NCBI GenBank assembly: GCA_002372815.1
Contig: DFIR01000005.1
Location: 38,026 to 57,907, forward strand
Direction of reading: 5' to 3'
Source of the DNA: Lachnospiraceae bacterium UBA3692
Lineage (GTDB): Bacteria > Bacillota > Clostridia > Lachnospirales > Lachnospiraceae
Length of the DNA: 19,882 nt
The translations under genes were made by a program, and so were the position numbers. Each line of letters opens with the position of its first letter. Position 1 is the first letter of the stretch. Below are positions 15,712 through 19,882 of this stretch, piece by piece. The notes below the pieces were generated by a model that was not told the DNA's origin, did no database searches, and saw only the letters and a list, made by a program, of their open reading frames with translations.

Positions 15712-15739
15712 ATCATAGCATATCCGGTGCTCTTGACAA
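15712..15739 (-). promoter_or_regulatory. Promoter of the AraC-type regulator
   Basis: On the minus strand TTGTCA (complement of 15734-15739), a 16-nt spacer and TATGAT (complement of 15712-15717). The -35 shares five bases with the -35 of the thiT promoter on the other strand, so the two polymerases would compete for the same DNA. Confidence 0.6.
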
Positions 15740-15761
15740 ACAGGCACGTTTTCTGTATGTT
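15733..15761 (+). promoter_or_regulatory. Promoter of the thiamine riboswitch-thiT unit
   Basis: A perfect TTGACA (15733-15738), a 17-nt spacer and TATGTT (15756-15761). Transcription would begin near 15768, just ahead of the riboswitch. Confidence 0.8.
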
Positions 15762-15775
15762 AGGAAAGAATCATA

Positions 15776-15903
15776 CGTTGCTGGGGGAGCACCTGCTGAG
15801 AAGGTCCTGCGACGTGCCCGAACCGGATCCCTGTCCGGAAGAGGGGGCGCGGTACCGACCCTTATCACCTGACCCGGATAATACCGGCGTAGGGAAGCAA
15901 ACG
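15776..15903 (+). promoter_or_regulatory. TPP riboswitch (THI element)
   Basis: The conserved core is complete: GGGGGAGC with GCTGAGA (15795-15801), ACCTGA (15867-15872), GGATAATACCGGCG (15876-15889) and AGGGAAGC (15891-15898). P1 pairs CGTTGCT (15776-15782) with AGCAA (15896-15900) and neighbours. The variable P3 arm is long and includes the hairpin CCGGA/TCCGG (15823-15827, 15834-15838). Thiamine pyrophosphate binding would lower expression of the thiT gene downstream. Placement directly before a thiamine transporter confirms the call. Confidence 0.96.
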
Positions 15904-15930
15904 GCGAGATTCGTTCCGAAGAAGGAAAGA

Positions 15931-16008
15931 AGGCGCACAGGCTGTCAGCTGCGCCTGCATTCGGGCGGGTCCGCGCCGTGCACATGTTCCCCTCCTTTAC
16001 CAAGGAGG
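15931..16008 (+). promoter_or_regulatory. thiT leader: expression platform with Shine-Dalgarno-masking hairpin
   Basis: CCTCCTT (15991-15997) pairs perfectly with AAGGAGG (16002-16008) over TACC, burying the Shine-Dalgarno of thiT, whose ATG is at 16016. An upstream hairpin AGGCGCA/TGCGCCT (15931-15937, 15950-15956) has no U-run. This points to control of translation rather than termination. A purine-rich stretch (15918-15932) could act as anti-sequester strand; that is speculation. Confidence 0.65.
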
Positions 16009-16015
16009 TATTTTT

Positions 16016-16546
16016 ATGTCCAAAAATGTAAAAACCATCGTCTTCAGCGCCCTGTGCATCGCACTGGCGACCGTTGCGAGCATGATCAAGGTCTTCGAGT
16101 TCCCGACCGGCGGCTCGATCACACTGTGCTCCATGCTGTTCGCGGCGCTGCCCGGATATTTCTTCGGGACCGGGGTCGGCCTCGCGGCAGGTCTTGCCTA
16201 CGGTGTGCTGCAGTTCATCCTCGGCCCCTACGTGCTGACGCCCGTGCAGGTGATCCTGGACTACGGCGCTTTTGCGGCTCTCGGCCTTGCGGGCCTGTTC
16301 AGCGATAAGAAGAGAGGGCTGGAGACCGGCTACATCGTCGGCTGCATCGGCCGCTTCTGCTGCTCCTTCCTGTCCGGCTGGGTCTTCTTCGGGGAGTACG
16401 CCTGGGCAGGCTGGAACCCCGCCGCTTACTCCGCGGTCTACAACATCATCTACATCGGCGCCGAGTGCGTCATCACGCTGCTGATCCTGCAGATCCCCGC
16501 GGTCCGGAACGCGCTGCGTCAGGCGAAAGAGCTGGTCAGGCGCTGA
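16016..16546 (+). CDS. thiT: Thiamine ECF transporter S component ThiT
   Basis: The protein has 176 aa, close to known ThiT proteins, with six predicted membrane helices. It binds thiamine at the membrane and needs a shared ECF module (EcfA, EcfA', EcfT), which is not in this window. Family marks are FPTGGSITLCSMLFAALPGY in the first loop, LGPYVLTPVQVILDYGAF in the middle, FGEYAWAG and the final VYNIIYIGAE; these loops carry the thiamine-contacting aromatic and acidic residues in the family. The start follows AAGGAGG (16002-16008) at 7 nt. The TPP riboswitch directly upstream ties expression to thiamine status. It appears to be a single-gene transcript. Confidence 0.95.
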   Translation: MSKNVKTIVFSALCIALATVASMIKVFEFPTGGSITLCSMLFAALPGYFFGTGVGLAAGLAYGVLQFILGPYVLTPVQVILDYGAFAALGLAGLFSDKKRGLETGYIVGCIGRFCCSFLSGWVFFGEYAWAGWNPAAYSAVYNIIYIGAECVITLLILQIPAVRNALRQAKELVRR

Positions 16547-16564
16547 GGCGTGCTTCAAGGGAAC

Positions 16565-16599
16565 GATTTACGTACGCAGAAGATCATTTCCCGTAAATC
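16565..16599. other. Inverted repeat between thiT and galE
   Basis: GATTTACG (16565-16572) and CGTAAATC (16592-16599) are perfect inverted 8-mers 19 nt apart. There is no T-run, so it is a poor terminator; it could be an operator for galE or an mRNA 3' hairpin for thiT. Confidence 0.4.
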
Positions 16600-16611
16600 T
16601 GCCCCGAACAG

Positions 16612-16640
16612 CGGACAAACAGAGAAAACTGTTTTATAAT
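16612..16640 (+). promoter_or_regulatory. Probable galE promoter
   Basis: A perfect TATAAT (16635-16640) has CGGACA, a partial -35 match, 17 nt upstream (16612-16617). The DNA between is AT-rich. Confidence 0.5.
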
Positions 16641-16661
16641 AAAAAAAGCCGCGGCGCGGCT
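16641..16661 (-). terminator. Possible minus-strand terminator in the galE leader
   Basis: Read on the minus strand, AGCCGC (complement of 16656-16661), loop GCC and GCGGCT (complement of 16647-16652) are followed by a T-run (complement of 16641-16646). It would stop antisense transcripts entering from galE. On the plus strand the hairpin has no T-run. Confidence 0.35.
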
Positions 16662-16692
16662 GACAGCACATTCTAGACGCAGGAGGGAAATT

Positions 16693-17712
16693 ATGCGCAT
16701 TCTGGTTACCGGGGGAACCGGTTTTATCGGCAGCCACACTTGTGTGGAGCTGCTGAACGCGGGATATGAAGTGGTGATCGCGGACAATCTGTACAATTCC
16801 AAGGCGATGGTCGTCGACCGGATCGAACAGATCACCGGGAAGAGACCTGCTTTCTATGAGGTGGATGTCGCAGACAGGGAGGCGCTGACGGCCCTTTTTG
16901 ACAGGGAGCCGATCGACGCAGTGATCCACTTTGCAGGATACAAGGCCGTCGGGGAATCGACGCGCAAGCCCATTGAATATTACCGCAACAACCTGGGCAG
17001 CACACTGACCCTCTGCGATGTCATGCGGGAGCACGGGTGCAGGAAGATCGTTTTCTCGTCTTCGGCGACGGTCTACGGAGATCCGGCCTTCGTGCCGATC
17101 ACAGAAGAGTGCCCCAAGGGGATCACGACGAACCCTTACGGGGAGACCAAGTCGATGCAGGAGCGCATCCTGACGGACATCTGGAAAGCGGATCCCGCGT
17201 GGCGCGTCATGCTGCTGCGCTATTTCAACCCGATCGGCGCCCACGAGAGCGGCCTTATCGGCGAGGACCCGAAGGGCATTCCGAACAACCTGCTTCCTTA
17301 CGTGGCGCAGGTGGCATCCGGCAAGCTTGAGAAGGTCCACGTCTTCGGCAACGACTACGACACGCCGGACGGCACGGGCATCCGCGACTACATCCACGTC
17401 GTGGACCTGGCCAAGGGACACGTGAAGGCCATCGAGGGCATGGAGCGCCTGGAAGGCGTGAACATCTTCAACCTCGGCACCGGCAACGGCTACAGCGTGC
17501 TGGACATCATCCACGCATTCTCCAAGGCCTGCGGCCGCGAACTCCCTTATGTCATCGATCCCAGGCGCCCCGGCGACATCGCCGTCTGCTACTCGGATCC
17601 CACCAAGGCCCGTGACGTCCTCGGCTGGACCGCCGAGAAGGACCTGGAAGACATGTGCCGCGACGGCTGGCGCTGGCAGAGCAGCAACCCGGACGGCTAC
17701 GTAGAAGTCTGA
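16693..17712 (+). CDS. galE: UDP-glucose 4-epimerase
   Basis: The protein has 339 aa, the normal GalE length. It interconverts UDP-glucose and UDP-galactose with bound NAD. It is an extended short-chain dehydrogenase: NAD motif TGGTGFIG at residues 6-13, FSSSATVYG with the catalytic Ser/Thr region near residue 124, and the YxxxK pair Tyr149/Lys153 (NPYGETKS). Substrate-domain marks follow (RYFNPIGAHESGLIGEDP, then GTGIRDYIHVVDLA), and it ends in the usual GW-W-S-NPDGY. The ATG at 16693 follows aggaggg (16681-16687). No other Leloir gene is near, so it stands alone, perhaps for cell-surface sugar supply. Confidence 0.97.
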   Translation: MRILVTGGTGFIGSHTCVELLNAGYEVVIADNLYNSKAMVVDRIEQITGKRPAFYEVDVADREALTALFDREPIDAVIHFAGYKAVGESTRKPIEYYRNNLGSTLTLCDVMREHGCRKIVFSSSATVYGDPAFVPITEECPKGITTNPYGETKSMQERILTDIWKADPAWRVMLLRYFNPIGAHESGLIGEDPKGIPNNLLPYVAQVASGKLEKVHVFGNDYDTPDGTGIRDYIHVVDLAKGHVKAIEGMERLEGVNIFNLGTGNGYSVLDIIHAFSKACGRELPYVIDPRRPGDIAVCYSDPTKARDVLGWTAEKDLEDMCRDGWRWQSSNPDGYVEV

Positions 17713-17744
17713 CGCCGCGCAGAACTGCGCAGCGTTGCGCGGCG
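17713..17744 (+). other. GC-rich stem-loop just after galE
   Basis: CGCCGCGCA (17713-17721) pairs with TGCGCGGCG (17736-17744) around a 14-nt loop. It begins right after the galE stop. There is no U-tract, so it is more likely a 3'-end stabiliser or a weak terminator. Confidence 0.5.
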
Positions 17745-17752
17745 CGAGTAGA

Positions 17753-17848
17753 CACCGCGCGAGGGGACGGCTCCCCCGCGGTGCATCTGCCGGGCAATGA
17801 TCCAACGAGGCCCCCGCTCCGATGAGCGGGGGCCTTAAACGTTGGGAT
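17753..17848 (+). repeat. Third, partial copy of the structured repeat (inverted relative to copy 2)
   Basis: It starts with a hairpin-enclosed GGGGACGG motif: CACCGCG (17753-17759) pairs with CGCGGTG (17777-17783). From 17788 it follows the reverse complement of 14523-14590: CTGCCGGGCAATGATC, then the stem GGCCCCCGCTC/GAGCGGGGGCC (17809-17819, 17824-17834) with loop CGAT. The stem differs from copy 2 by a paired change (T-A to C-G). It lies between convergent galE and pepT and may also act as a bidirectional terminator, although the T-run is short. Confidence 0.7.
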
Positions 17849-17904
17849 TCCGGAAGCCGGGACTTGTACCCAATAGGACCGATCCGGGGGCAGGCACTTC
17901 CCCT

Positions 17905-19098
17905 TCAACACGCCTGCGCGATGTGCAGGAGGATCTGCAGGGACTTCTCCATTTCCTGGATCGAAGCGTACTCATAGCGGCCGTGGAAGTTGTAGCCGCC
18001 GGTGCAGAGGTTGGGGCAGGGGATGCCGTAGACTTCCGCGAGGCGGGCGCCGTCGGTGCCGCCGCGCACGGGTTCGCAGGAAGGGGTGACGCCGATGGCG
18101 CGGGCTGCTTCGAAGGCCTTGTCGACCAGGTCCATGTGGTCGCGCATGTATTCGGCCATGTTGCGGTAGCTGTCAGTGATCGTGAGGGAGATGGTGCCTT
18201 CTCCGTGCTCCTCGTTCATGTAGTTCGCGACGCGGCGCAGGGTCTCCTTGCGGGCCTCGAAGCGGTCGCGGTCATGGTCGCGGACGATGTAGGAGAGATG
18301 GGCCGTATCGGTCTCACCGCGGATCTCCGTCAGCATGAAGAAGCCCTCGCGGCCCTCGGTGTATTCGGGGCGCTCCGCAGCGGGCAGCAGGCGGTCGAAC
18401 TCCATCGCGAGCGTGGCGGCATTCTTCATGAGGCCCTTGGCGCTGCCGGGGTGGACGCTGCGTCCCTGCACGGATACTTCGGCTGCGGCGGCGTTGAAGC
18501 ACTCGTACTCGAAGACGCCCAGCTTGCCCCCGTCGACGGTGTAGGCTTCGCGGGCGCGGAAGGCATCCGGATCGAAGTGATCGGTGCCCTGTCCGACTTC
18601 CTCGTCAGGGGTGAAGCAGATCGAGAGCGCGCGGTGCGGCACCTCCGGGTGCTCGAGATAGTAGCGGGCCATCTCCATGATCTCGGCGACGCCTGCCTTG
18701 TCATCGGCTCCCAGAAGGGTCGTGCCGTCGGAGGCGATCAGGTCCTCGCCGAAATGGCTGCGCAGCTCCGGGAAGTCCTCCGGCCTGAGAAGGGCGTCGG
18801 TCCCGTCGTAGGCGGGAAGGATCCTGGGGGAGACGTTCCTGCCGCTGGCGGCGGGAGAGGTGTCCATGTGCGCGATGAATCCGAGCGGCTGTCCCTCCCC
18901 GGGGATCTGTGCGTACACGTAGCAGTGCACGTCGTCGTAGAGCACATCGGATGCGCCCATGTCGCGCAGCTCCTGCGCGAGAAGCCTGGCCAGGTCGTGC
19001 TGGCAGGCGGTGGAAGGGGATGTGCCGGTCGTATCCGAAGAGGTGGTCTCGATCCGGGCATAGCGGATGAATCGTTCAATGAGCGGTGACAGTGTCAT
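17905..19098 (-). CDS. pepT: Peptidase T (tripeptide aminopeptidase)
   Basis: The protein has 397 aa, slightly below the E. coli length of 408. It is a cytoplasmic zinc enzyme of family M20B that removes N-terminal residues from tripeptides. Metal and catalytic positions are all visible: His77 and Asp79 (IAHMDTSP), the aspartates 132-133 (GADDKAG), Glu166-Glu167 (TPDEEVG), Asp189 (VDGG), and the final His in GGYNFHGRYE. The middle part is the dimerisation domain. The start is the ATG at 19098; an aagga lies about 13 nt upstream, a longer spacing than usual. It is alone on the minus strand and convergent with galE. Confidence 0.96.
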   Translation of the reverse strand: MTLSPLIERFIRYARIETTSSDTTGTSPSTACQHDLARLLAQELRDMGASDVLYDDVHCYVYAQIPGEGQPLGFIAHMDTSPAASGRNVSPRILPAYDGTDALLRPEDFPELRSHFGEDLIASDGTTLLGADDKAGVAEIMEMARYYLEHPEVPHRALSICFTPDEEVGQGTDHFDPDAFRAREAYTVDGGKLGVFEYECFNAAAAEVSVQGRSVHPGSAKGLMKNAATLAMEFDRLLPAAERPEYTEGREGFFMLTEIRGETDTAHLSYIVRDHDRDRFEARKETLRRVANYMNEEHGEGTISLTITDSYRNMAEYMRDHMDLVDKAFEAARAIGVTPSCEPVRGGTDGARLAEVYGIPCPNLCTGGYNFHGRYEYASIQEMEKSLQILLHIAQAC

Positions 19099-19139
19099 GA
19101 TCTCTGCCTGTTCCTTTCTGTGAGTGATATGTACAATTA

Positions 19140-19169
19140 ACTATAGTGCGGATCGGCGTGGCGGCGCAA
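19140..19169 (-). promoter_or_regulatory. Possible pepT promoter
   Basis: On the minus strand TTGCGC (complement of 19164-19169), an 18-nt spacer and TATAGT (complement of 19140-19145), leaving a leader of about 35 nt before the ATG at 19098. Confidence 0.45.
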
Positions 19170-19199
19170 GGGGGCATTTTCCTTTATGGGGCCCGGGAA

Positions 19200-19291
19200 A
19201 TTGCTGAATATTGTGTTAAAAGTCTGAAAAAGAGAATAATACATATTCAATTTAGTTTTCTATTGACAAATTAACTGATAATAACTACAAT
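19200..19291 (+). promoter_or_regulatory. Strong promoter with AT-rich upstream element for the large RNA
   Basis: A perfect TTGACA (19263-19268), an ideal 17-nt spacer and TACAAT (19286-19291). The preceding 60 nt are very A/T-rich with A- and T-tracts, unlike the GC-rich surroundings, resembling an UP element of stable-RNA promoters. Transcription should begin near 19298. Confidence 0.88.
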
Positions 19292-19297
19292 AAGACT

Positions 19298-19754
19298 ATC
19301 AAAAGAAAAGAGAGGGTGATACGAAGATCACCCAAATACTCTTTCCCGAAAGCCTGCGGAGACGAGAAATCCATAGGCGGAAGGGGCGGAAGAAAGGAAG
19401 GTACACTCCACCGGAATATTCAGGACACAGAGCAGAAGCTCTGAAGGACCCGTGAAGGCAGAGAACAGATCCGTAAACTGATCACAGATTCTGCGACAGG
19501 AAGGACGGTCAGATCGGCGCACAAAGGTGCCCCGGCAGATGGCAGGCCCGGCAGAGATCAGAGTACACCAGGTACACAGGAAGGGATTCAAAGGCTGCAC
19601 GAAACGGAAAGACAACTTCATAGCTGCGATCGGATCGCGAATGTATGAGGCAGATACCTCACCGGATCCGGACATCTGTTTACGAATGGAGGGTAAGCCG
19701 TTGGACATCGCATTTCGATAAAGGGTATTGATCATCATGACCAATACCCTTTTT
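19298..19754 (+). ncRNA. Candidate large structured non-coding RNA (about 457 nt)
   Basis: It is framed by a strong promoter and a terminator. Local hairpins run along its length: AAAGAG/CTCTTT (19307-19312, 19339-19344) enclosing GGGTGAT/ATCACCC (19314-19320, 19327-19333); GCCT/AGGC with GGA/TCC (19352-19378); CAGAGC/GCTCTG with AGAA tetraloop (19428-19443); a GCAGA/TCTGC stem with inner GATC/GATC (19459-19494); GGCGC/GTGCC (19516-19531); GCGAT/ATCGC (19626-19638); TGAGG/CCTCA (19646-19661); ATCG/CGAT (19707-19719). CGTAAAC (19472-19478), in a loop, is complementary to GTTTACG (19678-19684). No start with a Shine-Dalgarno gives a credible protein on either strand. The landmark motifs of tmRNA, RNase P RNA and 4.5S/6S-type RNAs were not seen. 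The family is unknown to me; comparison with ROOL, GOLLD and OLE models would settle it. Confidence 0.75.
19721..19754 (+). terminator. Intrinsic terminator of the large RNA
   Basis: AAGGGTATTG (19721-19730) pairs perfectly with CAATACCCTT (19742-19751) over an 11-nt loop and runs into TTTTT (19750-19754). Confidence 0.93.
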
Positions 19755-19797
19755 CATGTGCTGATTTCTGAGAGCAATATCTGAAATATCTGAAAGG

Positions 19798-19829
19798 AAA
19801 AAGGAAGGACCCGCGACGGATCCTTCCTT
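19798..19829 (-). terminator. Intrinsic terminator of the minus-strand gene at the window end
   Basis: AAGGAAGGA (19801-19809) and TCCTTCCTT (19821-19829) form a 9-bp stem. Read on the minus strand it ends in a T-run (complement of 19798-19802). It lies just past the stop of the partial gene at 19835. Confidence 0.8.
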
Positions 19830-19834
19830 CATTG

Positions 19835-19882
19835 TCACTTCATATTCTTCTGGGCGGTCGCCAGCATCAGCTTGATGCGGTT
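19835..19882 (-). CDS. 3' end of an unidentified gene
   Basis: The last 15 codons read NRIKLMLATAQKNMK and end in TGA (complement of 19835-19837); the rest lies beyond the window. The reading frame is supported by the terminator that follows at the expected distance. The product cannot be named from so short a piece. Confidence 0.6.
   Translation of the reverse strand, partial: NRIKLMLATAQKNMK

Noticed and set aside
17835..17904. A tRNA or small RNA in the galE-pepT gap
   Set aside because: The segment has some GC-rich complementarity (CCGG stretches) but no cloverleaf and no promoter.
19328..19744. Minus-strand open frame of 138 codons and a plus-strand one of 64 codons within the large RNA region
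   Set aside because: Neither has a Shine-Dalgarno or a recognisable domain. The minus-strand frame runs straight through the terminator and hairpins of the RNA, and it lies opposite a strong plus-strand promoter. Both are more easily explained as chance.
19298..19754. tmRNA or RNase P RNA as identity of the large RNA
   Set aside because: I did not see the GAGGAAAGTC-type core of RNase P RNA, nor a tRNA-like end or tag-coding stretch of tmRNA. A covariance-model scan would be the firm test.

Overview
This is a GC-rich window with strong Shine-Dalgarno sequences of the AGGAGG type. Its gene set points to an anaerobic Gram-positive of the class Clostridia, probably near Lachnospiraceae: electron-bifurcating-type EtfB/EtfA with an acyl-CoA dehydrogenase, ThiT under a TPP riboswitch, an orphan ECF S component, and a TM287/288-like heterodimeric ABC exporter. 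The taxon is inference, because no rRNA or other marker is present. There is no tRNA, rRNA, transposase, integrase or CRISPR array.

Layout. 1-3307: etfB-etfA-acyl-CoA dehydrogenase operon with a promoter near 70 and a clear terminator at 3272. 3308-3931: a gene-free spacer holding a structured repeat (copy 1). 3933-7597: a tight run of a DUF2974/Mbeg1-like hydrolase with a 15-nt tandem-repeat tail, an unrecognised coiled-coil protein, an MscS channel and a Nudix hydrolase. 7594-12466: a new promoter overlaps the Nudix stop codon and a terminator; then come the two halves of an asymmetric ABC exporter, a DUF4430 protein and an ECF S component. 12510-14105: a cupin and an iron-containing alcohol dehydrogenase behind a promoter whose spacer is a perfect palindrome. 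14106-14736: repeat copy 2. 14737-16546: an AraC regulator divergent from a TPP-riboswitch-controlled thiT, with overlapping -35 hexamers. 16693-17712: galE. 17713-17904: hairpins and a third, partial repeat fragment. 17905-19098: pepT on the minus strand. 19099-19834: no gene, but a very good promoter with an AT-rich upstream region, about 457 nt of non-coding sequence full of local hairpins, and a 10-bp intrinsic terminator. 19835-19882: the 3' end of a minus-strand gene with its own terminator.

The two most unusual items are non-coding. One is the presumptive large structured RNA at about 19298-19754. The other is a family of structured intergenic repeats: two large copies at 3341-3842 and 14106-14736, a fragment at 17753-17848, and isolated copies of a terminal GGGGACGGTTCTC-type hairpin. 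The two large copies share a core of about 233 nt in which I count five differences, and they fold into a hairpin of about 246 nt. All structures were paired by eye; nothing was computed or searched.
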